A stretch of DNA of 64,000 bases. It comes from Lentinus brumalis (Eukaryota; Basidiomycota; Agaricomycetes; Polyporales; Polyporaceae). Position numbers and translations under genes: made by a program. The DNA lies in NCBI GenBank assembly GCA_001792895.1, contig MARA01000009.1:930001-994000 (forward strand), given 5' to 3'. The notes beneath the pieces are model-generated. The model saw nothing but the letters and a program-made list of their open reading frames with translations, ran no database searches and was not told where the DNA came from. This document shows positions 25,601 to 37,396 of this stretch, piece after piece. Every line of letters begins with the position of its first letter. Within the stretch, counting starts at the first letter, position 1.

Positions 25601-27438
25601 CCTCATCGCGCTCCCTCGTGAGTCACAACCTGCCTGTACGTGTTTTCCCATCGCACCCGCTCGCACGGTTCGCTCATGGATCACCATTGCGCGCACAGGG
25701 CCTTCGCCCCAAAATACGAGCCGCCGACGTCAAGCAAGGGGCCTCTATTCTCATTTTTATGGTTGAATGGCTCTTCACCCACGCGGCTTCAGGCCCGCTT
25801 ACCTCCGCTCAGCGTGGGGCGTTCGAGGTCGCCTTCCGCGCTGAATATCCGGCGCCTGAGGTCGAGTGTGATCTCGTGCCACTCACGGAGATCATGCGCC
25901 ACGCTCACCATCTGGATGTTGAGGTGTGAGTGTTATTGCGCGATCGTCTGCTTCCGCTCGCAATGACATTGATATCATCTCTGGCAACGCACAGCGAACA
26001 CGCCCTTGGGGACAGCCCTATTCGCTCTATCTTGCGCCATGCTATCCACACCGTCTCTTCCCAGAGGGGCTATTGGCAGCCTCTCGGGCGATACAATACG
26101 ATTACGTGGTTCCTCCAACGAGCCGAACGTCAGGAGCGCGACGTCGCATTGCGTACGAGTGGCTTCCTCTCCCTCCTCCATCTCGTCGTCTTGCTTGTTG
26201 GCCCAGATCCGATCTCGCCCTTCGCCCTGCTCAACATCTTGCTCGGTCGGGTCCGCAGCTGTCGCTATGACGAACACTTCATGATGACGTTGGATCCGGA
26301 GTTGGTAGGACGCCTTCAGGTTTGGAAGGACTTCGACATCTCGCAGCCTCTCCCTCGGGACCCCAATGATCCTTTATACCATCTTCTCGTGGCCGCGGAG
26401 ATTGACGTGAGTACCTGTTCTGCAGTTCGGGCTCAGATTCTCCGATCTTTGACATCCCTGGGTATCGTAGCCGTGGAAATTTGGTGACGGCCCACTGCAG
26501 GCGTGTGACCTTCTCAGCGTCGAACAGGACCTCGTCTCCCAGATGGTTCATGGGAAGCCTGTCATCAGCGACGACGAACTCGACATGGTCGCTTTCGCAG
26601 ATGGCTTTTTCGCTGCTCATCCTCGGCGTAGCCGTCTTCTCGAGGTGAGTACCACACCCTCTCTGAACTTTACCGTCCTCTGACGTGGGGACGTCATCAG
26701 AGTTTCCGCGGGTTCGAAAGAGACTACATTGCGGCGATGTGCAATCAGCGGCTGGAAGACGTCGGGGTGCTGCTCAGCCACCTAGAGTTCATCAAGATCG
26801 ACGAAGTGGATATGGGTTTCGAGGACGATGTCGAGGAGGTCTCTGGTAAGGAGTCCGGCAGCAGCGTGTCACAGCTACCGGACTCCGTGTGGGACGCGTA
26901 CTTTGAGTCCGAGTTTGAGGACGCCTTGCGTTATTATCTCACTCAGAGCGGTCATCCTGACCACCCAACCATTCGCTCGATGGTGGGAGATCGCTTCCAG
27001 GATCAGGCTGAGGACCCTCTCCTCCGTGCCCGGCTCTTCTTGACGATGATGTCTGGGAGTGATCTGGTACCGATTGAGCCTGCTTGGAAGATCAAGGTGC
27101 GTCCGGAACGGCTCCTCCAACCGACTTCGACCCGCTGATGTATCATTGCTCAAGATTCACTTCGTGCACACCGGCACTCGGTGTCCCGATCCGTCTCTCG
27201 AAGTGGAGGCCGTTCCCCGCGCGGTGAGCCCGTCATGTAACCTTTCAGCGCCCCGCTCGCCCTGATGCGTTCCTCGGCGAACCAGATTCAAGTTCAAGCA
27301 TGCTTCTTCGACTGCGCGATCACGATGGACGATGGGCTGCGTGCCCTCCTGAGGTTGAAGGAGGCTGAACCATGGCTCTCGTTTCAGGTGTGGTTCCATG
27401 GTGCGGTGTTGGATCCCGACGACTTCAACCAGGCGTAG
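22698..27438 (+). CDS. HECT-like large protein with N-terminal Cys/His region (element gene)
   Basis: A chain of short exons, all on plus. Exon 1 is 22698-22829 (MPPSVSPAP..., a C-x-HPEC motif, DNNIPRA). A Cys/His exon follows with EEVCHQCGHLWFHHQ (about 23,029-23,170), then a Pro/Ser/Ala-rich exon (about 23,344-23,870). Next are FDVASPYARPLQPP... (about 23,930-24,390), acidic linkers (24.78-25.3 kb), WLFTHAASGPLTSAQRGAF (about 25,760) and SQRGYWQPLGRYNTITWFLQRAERQER (about 26,060). The C-terminal exons hold GPDPISPFALLNILLG, FRGFERDYIAAMCNQRLEDVGVLLSHLEF (about 26,700-26,790), SGHPDHPTIRSMVGD, IHFVH and CFFDCAITMDDGLRALL. The end resembles the HECT-like C-termini of basidiomycete transposon-associated proteins as I remember them; ligase activity is unproven. 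Exact exon edges between 22.9 and 25.9 kb are uncertain. Confidence 0.6.
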
Positions 27439-27826
27439 AGAACACGCGCACGAGGCGTTGCATGAGAGGCATGGTATTGGAGGTTGGGTAGCTGTAGTCT
27501 GTACTGTGTTACCTTTGCTCGTCTTACGTCGAGCCGTCTCGTGGAGAGCGGTCGCACTGATTGGTGATCGTGTGTGCCCTCGCGATGGGCGCGGTCTCAC
27601 TCTCAACGACCCAGTTCTGTGTGATTGTCTCTCGACATGTACCTCCCGCTGCACTGTATAATACACGCCAACACGTTTGTAGCAGCGATACCGCCGAGTG
27701 CAGGAGCACGAAACCAACATGCATGAGGGGAACACACGAGGCAGCTTGGGCGATGCCCGATCAGCTTGATCACCGTGGGTCGCTTCCTGCTTCTTGCCCT
27801 CAAAGTCCGTTGCGCGGTGCTCTGTT

Positions 27827-28398
27827 ATGGCCTCTCATCCCCTTGTCGAACGTTCCCTTACATCTCTGCTGTTGCAAGTAGGTCACTTCACGAGGCGTCG
27901 CGGTTTTCGTCGCCGTCCTCGAACTTTAAGTCTGATTGTCCCCTGCCAGTTGCGCTCCATGCAGAGCCAAATTCGTGAATATGCGCCGGCATTTTTAGGT
28001 ATGCATTGTGGGACTCACCAAGTCCGAGGCAATCACGATTCATGCTTACTGACGATGTACCAACAGAACTCGGCGACCGCGAGACCATTGCCGTCTTGGA
28101 GGCCGTCCACGATCGCCTCTATGGTGAGTCTCAGATTGTATTTCGCCACGCCGTGGAGCCCCCGAATATTGATGTTTGCGGCAACTCAATCCCAGAGGCC
28201 GAACGGCAGGTGGATGTGCGGCTCCTCGACATCGACTTTGCCAATGCGCACCCAAGTCCGAGCGAGGACGCCATGATAGATCTCCAGCCCGCGGAGCAAT
28301 CATTCCCCTCAGAATACGACACGGTCTGGTCAGACCCCCGCACCGAGGACCATCCGGATGCGTGTCCGACACCCCCATGGCCTTGGGAGGACTACTGA
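27827..28398 (+). CDS. Small acidic protein of unknown function (element gene)
   Basis: Three exons, 27827-27877, 27950-27998 and 28067-28398, with GT-AG junctions in compatible phases, giving about 143 residues. The N-terminus reads MASHPLVERSLTSLLLQ, then LRSMQSQIREYAPAFL and ELGDRETIAVLEAVHDRLYG. The C-terminus is rich in Asp, Glu and Pro. A second open frame overlapping the stop (about 28,372-28,609, ending GYTWTSME) has the same acidic composition. It may be the true C-terminus after a one-base indel or an unseen intron. No family recognised. Confidence 0.55.
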
Positions 28399-29330
28399 CT
28401 ATGGGTGGTGGCTCCCACTTGGGCTATTGGATGTGGATCATTACGAGCCGGACTGGCCCTCGCAAGTCCTGCTTGAACTGGAGGAGGAAGCTCAACCTGA
28501 GCTCGCCGGGCGGGCGGAGGCGGAGCGCATTTGGCAGAGCTTGCAGGCGTATCTGCAGGATATCGAGGACAGTTTTCCCGCCGGTTATACGTGGACCTCG
28601 ATGGAGTAGATGTTGCGTGGGTCATACCTTGTATGCGATGCTGGACGCCAATGTCAGACGGAATGAGTGCGACCGGTCGGCCGATGTCGCCCACAGCTCA
28701 GTGTTCACCGTCGACAGTGAGTCGAGGTGTCCGGTTTGCCGAACCGAATCCCTGCGGGGGCACCTACGGCGTTCGAGATCAGAGTGTTCGACTCATAGTC
28801 GCTGCCTGCGCAGTGCGCACTGCACGCACGCAGTATGAAGAAAGGCGGGGCAGCGTGCGTTGTTGATGAGTGGGCACCGTGACTGTAAACTGACTTGTGA
28901 GTGACGATCCGCGCGTACTGTCTCCATATTCCAGTGAGAGGGCCAAGCTGACACGTCGAAGCGTGCAGGTTGGTGGTGTGGGATGGTTAGTTGTAGCACT
29001 CAAACTTACATCACGCTTACGTTACGGAGGTGTCCGTGCCTGCAGATCTTGCGTGGATGCCAGTGGGGTTGTGTGGGTCCGTGTGTTCAGCGGCGGTGTA
29101 GGCTCCATGATAACTTTGACAGCTTGTTTGGGGTCCTTGCAACGTCCGGCGTATTGTATACTTCAGACGATTGTGAGAATTGCAACAGAGGGTACTCTGG
29201 CAGGGAGATCGCGGCACATCCAGGGCAGGCAGGCGCAACGTGCTGTGCGCCCCCACGGTGGCGTGCCGATTTCCCTGCATCTTACCACCACCGTCTGTAT
29301 ACGTCCACTTCGTCCTCGCCCAACCAGGCT

Positions 29331-30298
29331 ATGCCGGCTCGTACTTTCACTCCCGATCTTCAGCATGATCGTTGGGGCTCGCCCTTCCCAGCGGTGCCCT
29401 GGGATGTGCCCGCGAATAACTCTTGGGGCTCGCCCGTCCCGACGGTGGCCGGCGATGAGCCCGCGATGCCAGCTGGTGCTTTGCCACCCCTTCCTCAGCG
29501 TACCTCTTGGGGCTCGCCCGTGCCCTCGGAGCCGTGGGATTTGCCAACTCTGATAGCCCGTGGCAACGGTGTGGTTGTGCTGCACGACAACGGGGACGAG
29601 CAACGGGTCAATCGGCTTGAGCGGTTGAGCCTGCACTTCCACATACCTGGTGGCAATCAGTCTAACGAGTCCGCGAGCGAGAGTGTTATGGTTCGTTCCA
29701 TGCACGAGTACCACACACGCTTATTCTGACATGTCAGATCTTCTCGTATAGATCCCTTTTCCTGCGCGTCGGCAGGAAGCTCGCCAGTGGAGAGATTTCC
29801 GTCCTTTCGAAGTGGACCTCTTCCAACTGCGCCTGGAGCAGGAGACGGCATTCGGCGATTTGCACAGCGTGCTTGCGTTTTTTGCGGCCCGCCATTGCCC
29901 GCCCGACGAAGAATGCGTCCAACGTCAATGGCACCAGTTCGCTCGCGCTGTCTGGAACATCGTTGTAGATGCGGCGGAGCCTGCAGAGACCCGCGTGCTT
30001 GCGATTGCCCGCTGGAGTCGGGAGAACCTCTCGGTGAGCGACAACGTCTGGTCGGTGCTGTAACGGCCCTCACGGTCATGGCTAGGAAGAAATATTTGAC
30101 GATCCCTGGTGGGCGGGCAAATGGGAGTGGTGTCCCCAATCTCCGGGCCTACGGGTATCGATGGACGAACAGGAACTACGGTCGGACGAAGACGAGGGCT
30201 CTCAATTCGAGTTCGCGGAGGGATTGGATGGTCTGCCTGTGCCTCCTGGCCACTTCCCGGCTCGCCCGTGGAGCAGCTGGGCGGAGGACGCGGCGTGA
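29331..30298 (+). CDS. Unknown protein with WGSP repeats (element gene)
   Basis: Three exons, 29331-29690, 29752-30033 and 30086-30298, all joining in phase 0, about 284 residues. The first exon has three imperfect repeats around W-G-S-P-x-P followed by PWD-x-P or similar (about 29,369-29,540). The second exon is predicted helical (FEVDLFQLRLEQETAFGDLHSVLAF). The third is acidic and aromatic (DDPWWAGKWEWCPQSPGL, then SDEDEGSQFEFAEGLDG). The donor of exon 1 (GTTCGT) is weak, so that junction is the least certain. No family recognised. Confidence 0.5.
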
Positions 30299-30810
30299 TG
30301 TCTTCCCGACGGCAGCACGTCCTGCGCAATACCGGCGACTTATGGTCATTGACCGGAATGCCACGCCGATGCAACTGGGCGCTGGGATAGCACTGTTCTT
30401 GTGGTATTTGTGCATCCTTGTAGTGATCGAATATGTTATCAGAGCATCCCCCGCACGAAGACAGCAACGGTATGTGCCGTACAAGCTCACGGGCCTGGCT
30501 GCGTGCCTGCGCCCCAAGACCGCGGAGGTGGGGGGCAGTCACTTATGTCGCATCGTTTCACGCGGCGCCAGATTGGGAGGTGGATTCCACGCGCGCAATT
30601 GTCATTACAGTACGGTTCTACATCGGCTCGGTACGTTCACGGGAGTGCTACTCACGAAATATGATTCTGATGTTGGGGGCAGTTGTGGACTCTGACGTCG
30701 GGAGCGGTCTTGGGTTGTGAACTTCTGACTTCGACAACCGCGATGGGCAGCCTCACGCGACAACTGAAAGGCGGCAACATAATCTGCTGGAACCGTAAGT
30801 AGGGTACCAT
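30299..30810. other. Spacer before minisatellite
   Basis: Short open frames only; no gene supported. It separates the WGSP-repeat gene from the 130-bp minisatellite. Confidence 0.4.
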
Positions 30811-31290
30811 AGTGCAATGGGAATGCCAAGAAGTCGACCTCGCTGGAACAGCGGAATTGGAGAAGCGACGGGAGAGACACTGCACCTGTCCCAGCCGCAT
30901 GCGAGGCATCAGAGGCGTTGGAACAACGCACTTCACGACGCGACGCTCAGCGCACCTCCCGTTCGCTCCGCGCTGGAACAGCGGTGATGGAGAAGGGAAG
31001 GGAGAGACACTGCGCATGTGCCAGCTTCAGGCGAGGCATCGGAGGCGTTGGAACAACGCACTTCACGACGCGACGCTCAGCGCACGACCCGTTATCTCCT
31101 CGCTGGAACAGCGGTGATGGAGAAGGGAAGGGAGAGACACTGCGCATGTGCCAGCTTCAGGCGAGGCATCGGAGGCGTTAGAACAACGCACGGCACGACC
31201 CCATGCAGAGCACACCTCCCGTTCGCTCCGCGCTGGAACAGCGGTCATGGAGAAGGCACGGGTGAGACACTGCGCACCAGGCGCAATTGG
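30811..31290 (+). repeat. 130-bp minisatellite, about 3.7 copies
   Basis: The marker CGCTGGAACAGCGG recurs at 30,841, 30,971, 31,101 and 31,231, a constant 130-bp spacing. Units 2 and 3 are nearly identical, while units 1 and 4 carry substitutions. 130 is not a multiple of three, so the open frames across it are by-products. The marker contains an inverted CGCTG...CAGCG motif. Confidence 0.9.
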
Positions 31291-31600
31291 GAAACACAGC
31301 GGCGGGGTCTGCCGCGTGGCTTCTCGTTTGAACCGCGATGAATCACGGTACTAGCCTCACACATATGTCGGTGGCACTGAGGCGGGCAAGGAGCGGATTG
31401 CTACGCTCAGAACGTGGAAGCATATAAGTGTACTCACCGTGATCCAAGAATCCTTTCGATCTCCTCTTCTTGCAACCATAGCGCATGCTGCGAATGCGCC
31501 TGCCCGGTCTTAGATATGTGCCGAGCCCGAGTGGAAGTCACAGATAGAGTAGTAATACGGCATAGCGTGCAGGTGGGCTGACAGCTGTTCAACGGTGGTG

Positions 31601-31637
31601 GGGAAGGAGGAGGAGGAGGAGGAGGAGGAGGAGAAGG
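31601..31637 (+). repeat. GGA trinucleotide microsatellite
   Basis: About ten consecutive GGA/GAG units upstream of the dioxygenase gene. The purine strand is the plus strand. It lies about 220 bp before the gene's start and could be part of its 5' region. Confidence 0.85.
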
Positions 31638-31859
31638 CCCGCGATCGGCTGGCGCTTCACGCGGGCAAAAAAGATCGGCCAAGTCCGTCGTGCAGACGCC
31701 TGAGGGGGCAGGGAGGGGGGGTCTGCCTCTCCTCCCCTAGATCATTATTCTCGTCCCCGCCCCGGGCCCACATCCCTGCGACCACCACAGGCCTCCCAGC
31801 AGTAAGAGCACCTAACACTTATAACAGGCGCACGGCTGATTATCTGGCTTGTCTTAGAA

Positions 31860-33427
31860 ATGCCGGCTCAGCGTCGAGTATCTGACGACTCTGCGCGGCG
31901 CGTAACCAGATCACAAACCACTGGTGTGCGCGACGCAATGCGGGCCGATGAAGGTCCAACGAGGGCTTGTAGCGTTGCGGCCGTCCCTTCACGGCGCACG
32001 AGGCCGCAGGATAGGACACCGCGCACGACCTCGGGGGAAACCACGTTGCACGATAGCGCGGAGAGTGTAGTCTCCCAGGCCCCGGGGAGACGCACTGCTC
32101 GCAAGAAGTGGCAGGACTTTGCGCCCACACGCGCAGAGATCAATCGGCACAAGGAAACGCTGGACATGGAGGTGGACATGGACATGATCAGCGACTTGTC
32201 GGACACAGAGTGCGTATGGACCGCCGACCTCGTGCATCTGGTTTGACCGTCACTGTTTCTCACGACCCGGACGACTTGGGAACACCGGACGTCGAAGGCA
32301 CAGCGTGCGTCTTTGGTTAACGGGGCGGCCAGACTCGCTCGGTCTCACGCTCGCGAGGCGCAGAAGCGCGGCAACACCAGTTCGTCACATATTCATCTCC
32401 CGACATGCCCGCCGCTCAGTCCAAGTACGGCTGCCCAGTTCATATGAAAGTGTTCTCGTTGGTTAATGCCGTCAAGACTCCGCACGGTCGTCCTGAAAAC
32501 GTGAAGGAGGTGGAACCACCGGGGGCGACAACAGTTCTTCGAGGTGACACTTCGGCTCGGATCGAGAGCGAGGATGGGTACGACCTTATCTATCATCTCC
32601 CGGGTGGGCTGCACGGGCGCAATCTGGTACGTGATCTATCCTGAGTGCCTCGGTGATGACGCTCAACTGGGCTGTCGTAGGAGGAGCTAGTGGAGGCAGC
32701 GCGGGAGTGGGGAGAGGCCTGCAAACCGTGCAAATCAGTTTCCAATGACAAGAAAGGAGGGTACAAGGAGGCTGGTGACCTCGTCGGCACGACACGCATT
32801 GTCCTGGCGTGGCATGCGATTGGCCACCCGGTGCGTGCTTCGGTCCAAGACCCATCTCTCCGCGACGTGGCTTACGAGCTCATGCAGCACGACGAACCGG
32901 GCGTATGCGCGGATGTATTGAGGAACAGGCTGACGTTCAACGGCGCATGTGTCCTCCTCGAGAAGTTGGACGTCGTCAACTCCTATGTCATGGCGCTGCT
33001 CAAGGCCATCGACCCCGAGCAATATGCGTCGTTGGAGGAACTTCACAAGTGGCGGCTCAACAAGTACGCCAGCTCCCGTGCCCTTTCCGGTCTGACCAAA
33101 CCGCAGCTGTGGTTCGAAGGGCGCGAGATCCAGTTCAATCGCTTCTCAAAAGCGCACTGGGATAGCCAGGATCCGCACTTCGCGTGGGCGATCATCATCT
33201 ACTTTGGCTCGTTCGGCTCATGCAAGCTTAAATTCAAGCAGTTGCGGACGGAGGTTGTGTTGCGCCCCGGGGACGTGATCGCCATCCGGGGTCAGGATCT
33301 TCTGCATGAGGCAGATGACTGGGATTTTGGGGAGCGGCACTTGCTCGTGCACTTTACGCACCGGGCGCTGTGGAAGCAGGCGAAGAAGGAGATCCGAACG
33401 AGCTTCGCGGCGCCGTACTCTGATTGA
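31860..33427 (+). CDS. TET/JBP-like 2-oxoglutarate/Fe(II) dioxygenase (element gene)
   Basis: Exons 31860-32213, 32333-32626 and 32681-33427, joining in phase 0, about 464 residues. The N-terminal third is basic and Ser/Thr rich (RRVTRSQTTG), with an ARKKWQDFAPTRAEINRHKE segment. The C-terminal part carries a double-stranded beta-helix signature. AHWDSQD supplies the H-x-D pair (about H375, D377), followed by the strand pair FAWAIIIYFGSF / CKLKFKQLRTEVVLRPGDVIAIRG. LLHEADDW gives the third ligand (about H425) and GERHLLVHFTH the 2OG-binding Arg (about R435). This order and the FTH...W ending match fungal TET/JBP dioxygenases as I know them, which oxidise modified bases (5-methylcytosine or thymine) and are expanded with transposons in mushrooms. 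The substrate here is inference. A GGA microsatellite precedes it. Confidence 0.75.
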
Positions 33428-33671
33428 ACCCCATGTAATGTTACGCAACAGCATTTTCATGTTCTGTACGAGACATCGCGCCTGTCATTCGCGACCTGAC
33501 CCGCTTTGATAGGTAGTAAGTCCGTAAGAGAGCTATGAGAGCATAGTGCCCCCGGAGGCACGGACGGTCCTCGATGGCCTGGTTATGTTCGTGTGATATG
33601 CAACGATGTGGGGTAATTTAAATCGGGGAGCTTTGAGCAACAAGGTCTACATTGGAGTACGCTACGCAAGA
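33428..33671. other. Convergent 3' spacer
   Basis: Separates the 3' ends of the plus-strand dioxygenase gene and the minus-strand unknown gene. Nothing else seen. Confidence 0.6.
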
Positions 33672-35151
33672 TCACTGAGGTTCGATATCATAAAATTCTG
33701 GGGACACAGGTAAGTTGACACCTTTCTGCAGGTTGTAAAGTGCCGCGACCTCCGACGCCCAGCGTAGAAAGGTCTTGCATGGCTCCCAGATTGCATCGTG
33801 AATCCCTGCGGGCAGCGGCTCCTCGGGGACGTGTTGGCGGGTGGGAAGAGGTTTGGGTCCAAGCAACGCCTTCATCGCTTGGTACGCGCGGTACTCCAAC
33901 CTCGGCATAGCATGTCTCTGTGACTGATCCTCCCACAGATGCTTGTTCTGACCCAGCCAGGTGTACACAGATTGCACCTTGTCCATACGCGATCGGACCG
34001 AGCGGTACGTAGCAGGATGCATGCCAAAAGTTATCATGACATGATCAGGCTTGACGCGAACGCTCTCGGCGCCGACTGTCACCCTGACATATCGTCGCTC
34101 ACCCTTGCCCGTTCCGATACCCAGCTCGGCGAGTGCGCTCCCTATGATCCTGAGCCGCTGGACATCGCGATAGGCTACTCCATAGGGAGGTGGAGTGGAG
34201 CTCAACTGCCGTGCCCGCTCAACCCTGGCCCGGAAACGGGTGCAGATGTACTGCACCACGGCGGGCTTGACCGACGGAAGAGGGCGGGGCCCTGTCCCTT
34301 TGTGAGTGCCAGCAGTACGGGTTGAGCCGGAGTCGTCTTCATCATCGTCATCCGATTCTTCTTCGACTGGGGGAACAGGTGAAGAGCGCTCCAATTCTAC
34401 GACACACTTCACGGTCAGTGCGTGCGAGTGAAAGAACAGACGGTACACGCTGACTTACCTAGGTCACTAATGGAACTCTCATCCGAATCGGAATGTGTGG
34501 GCGGTCGCGGGGCTTGCGCTGGTACGACATTCGTCCGCACGGGAACGGGATGAACCCCGAGAGGCAGGTGCGGAGCGACCAAGCTCACTTGTTCGCTCGG
34601 CATGGGCCTCGGGGCACCAAGGAAGACTTGTGCTGCAGGCATCCTGGGTACACTTCGTAACTAAGCCAGGGTTACGAGGATTAGTACACCCTCGACGTAT
34701 ACCATCTCATGAACAAGCATCGCTTACCTGTTCTCGAACGCCACGCTGATGAACTAACGCCAGATTGTCTGGGACGCGGACCCGAACGGGCTGCGTATTA
34801 GCTAAGCGTAGTCGCAAGCGATGTAGGCGGGCTGACGGCGAGAGGTCTCTCCATCGTATAGTAGAAACGGCTCTGCAGAGGAGACCTTGTTACCGACGGC
34901 CGACACTAGCATACAGGGGCACCAAAACGTACTCATTCTGCGTCCGGGTGTGTACGCTACGTCCGGCCGGCAACGATGGGTGGATGCACACGATACCACT
35001 GCCAGGTGGATCAGGTACGGACACCTGCGGTGCGGCTTGAGATCTCTCCTCGGGACGTCCCGTTTCAGGGGGCAAAGTGACCTGCTAGCATGATTCTTTA
35101 AAACTGGAGGTGGCGGCTGGCTACGTGTCAGCGCACTCACCTGGGGAGTAC

Positions 35152-35156
35152 GAAGC
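35152..35156 (+). repeat. Gypsy target-site duplication GAAGC (left)
   Basis: GAAGC immediately before the 5' LTR; the same five bases follow the 3' LTR at 43,248-43,252. A 5-bp duplication is standard for Ty3/Gypsy integrases. Confidence 0.9.
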
Positions 35157-35901
35157 TGTTACATTCCATGCCACAAGGCACCAACTCCGGTCCGGACCTA
35201 CCTCGGACTCCGCACCTCCGGTCCGTTCTTACCTGTGATACTATTCTCGATCACTTCACCCCTTATCGTCTTCTTACTTGACCCGGACTCCGGACCATCT
35301 GCTTCCGCTTGCATCCGCCTCCGTGATCAGACTCCGTGCATTCGATCCTTCGATTGTATCCGCCCTTCATTCGATCTTACTATACTTTGTATTGGCTGAT
35401 CATTTGCTTCCGCCTGACTCCGGTTCCGTACCTCCTTACCTATGTCTTGGCTACTCCTCTCCGGACTTTCGGACTTTACTATATAAGCCTTCCTGTAGCC
35501 ACGCTTAGACTTCAGTTCTGATATCTCGTTACACTCCCCGTTACGACTCTGAGCTCAATCTATTCTGTTCGCTCTCTCTCAACGTCCGATCCTTCCGACC
35601 GGACTTCTGACCTCCGACCTCCGACCTCCGACCTCCGACTTCTGCTTGACTTCTTACCTCTGGCTTGACTTCTCTCTGGCTTGGTATTATCTCTTGCTTA
35701 TCTTCTTACTCGTTGCTTGCTCCGGTATAAACCCCGGTTCTCTTGTCTGTCTTAAATTGAAGACCTTCGTGGATCCTCAAGGCGTTGATCAATAGCTTCG
35801 CCGAAGTCTTCACCCTCAGCGCGTCTCGTTCCGGACTTCGTAACTCCGTAACTCTGTCCGGACTTCCACCGGACTTCGTCCCGGCGCGCACGGTCTTAAC
35901 A
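35157..35901 (+). repeat. 5' LTR of the Gypsy element (745 bp)
   Basis: Starts TGTTACATTCC and ends GGTCTTAACA. Contains a TATA-like TACTATATAAG near 35,478-35,488 and four tandem GACCTCC heptamers near 35,608-35,640. It is paired with 42,504-43,247. Confidence 0.95.
35476..35488 (+). promoter_or_regulatory. LTR TATA box
   Basis: TTTACTATATAAG inside the 5' LTR, in the expected place for retrotransposon transcription start. The same motif sits in the 3' LTR near 42,821-42,833. Confidence 0.6.
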
Positions 35902-35931
35902 GTATATCAGAACTCAACTTGAGGATTCATC

Positions 35932-37350
35932 ATGTCGTCTTCCTTCCAAGGATTCACTGAACGCATATCCCAAGCTGTGGGATATAACCCGGCGGACACT
36001 CCAACCCGTCGGGGTAAACTCCCCGCAGTCAGCACCACTCCGCCTTCTCCGGGCGGTACTCGTCCGCCTTCACCGGCAATCATCCAGCCTGTTTTCCCAT
36101 CACCTCTCCCAACAATCCCTTCGATCAGTCCGCCATGCGCTTCTACTCTCCGGCTCAAGGCTCGGCCTCTCAAGCTCGGGCTGCCCATGCTGGAGTTCAA
36201 CCGAACCCGGTCCCTCAGGCCGGAACATCCGGACAAGCGCAGGCATCCGGACCTCCGGGAGGTGCTCAGACCCCGGAACTCAGGCCACTCAGGCATCTGC
36301 CGGTGTTAACCCCCAGTCGCAGACCAATCAGGATCTAGCGGCTGCTATCACCCTCCTGGCTCAAACCGCGCAGTCCCTCCAGCGGGCTCCGCCTCCGCCT
36401 CCGGCTCCTCCGAAGCCTACGGCGTTTGAGCGCAACAATGTCCGAGACCGGACCAGTTCGACGGCACGGACCCTACCAAACTCCGTTCCTTCTTCGTTCA
36501 GTTAGAGCTGGTCTTCAAGGCTCGGCCCAACACGTTCGATACCCACGAGAAGAAAGTCACCTATGCAATCTCCCATCTCAAGGGGACTGCTCTCGCTTGG
36601 TTCGAACCCTTCCTCCTCGAAGCTCCGTCCGGGAACTCCGGTTTTCCTCTCGGACTACGAGGTCTTCCAGGAAGAACTCCGTATGAACTTCGGACCTTAC
36701 GACGTCGTCGGAACCGCGGAGCACGAGCTGGAGAATCTAGTTATGTCCGAGAACCAGAGGGTTGCTCGGTATATCACCCAGTTCAATCGTCTCGCCACTC
36801 AAGTCGAGTGGGGAAATGAAGCTCTCCGGTATCAGTTCTACAAAGGCCTTCCGTCCCGACTCAAAGACCGCATCGCGGAGATCGGGAAGCCGAAGGATCT
36901 GAACAAACTCCGAGAACTCGCTCAGTCCATCGACGCCCGCTACTGGGAGCGCAAGACCGAGCAGATCCGTGAGACTCGGACTTCCACCTCCGGATCAAAG
37001 TCCTCTTCCACTCCGAAGTCTTCGACGTCATCCTACCCATCTCAGTCCTCGGGTTCCTCGACTTCTCCGGGCAGCTCCGCCCAGAAGAGTTCGTCGAAGC
37101 CTGCAACTCCGAAGACCCCGGCTAAACCGCAAAGCCATACGCGGACAAGCTGGGCAAGGACGGCAAGCTCACCCCCGAGGAGCGTCAGCGGCGTTTCGCT
37201 GCTAACCTCTGCCTCTTCTGCGGAGGTCCCGGTCATACTGCGGACGCTGTCCAAAGAAGACCGCGGCCAAGGGCCGGGCTGCTCAAGCCCAGGCACCTGA
37301 CGCTCCTGCTGCTCCGGACAACGCTCCGGACCCCGCGGAGCCAAAAAACT
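35932..37350 (+). pseudogene. Gypsy gag (frameshifted)
   Basis: The start MSSSFQGFTERISQAVGYN lies 30 bp after the LTR. The reading moves through three frames in the Pro/Gln-rich N-terminal part (breaks near 36,130 and 36,440). It continues with the capsid region (KVTYAISHLKGTALAWFEPF, ARYITQFNRLATQVEWG, YQFYKGLPSRLKDRIAE) and ends in a CCHC-like knuckle, [13 protein letters not shown], near 37,215. The last Cys of the knuckle is lost to a one-base deletion. The role is assembly of the virus-like particle and RNA packaging. Confidence 0.8.
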
Positions 37351-37396
37351 AGGCTGCGATCCTCCGCAATCCGCGTGCGGTGTAGATCGCGTTGAC

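Noticed and set aside
22698..27438. Calling the large element protein a true HECT ubiquitin ligase
   Set aside because: Only distant family resemblance is visible and no confirmed catalytic cysteine context; kept as HECT-like.
30811..31290. 130-bp repeats as a CRISPR-like array
   Set aside because: The whole unit repeats without unique spacers and the genome is fungal; it is a minisatellite.
35902..35931. Primer-binding site after the 5' LTR
   Set aside because: No TGG-starting tRNA complement directly follows the LTR; priming may differ, so no site is annotated.
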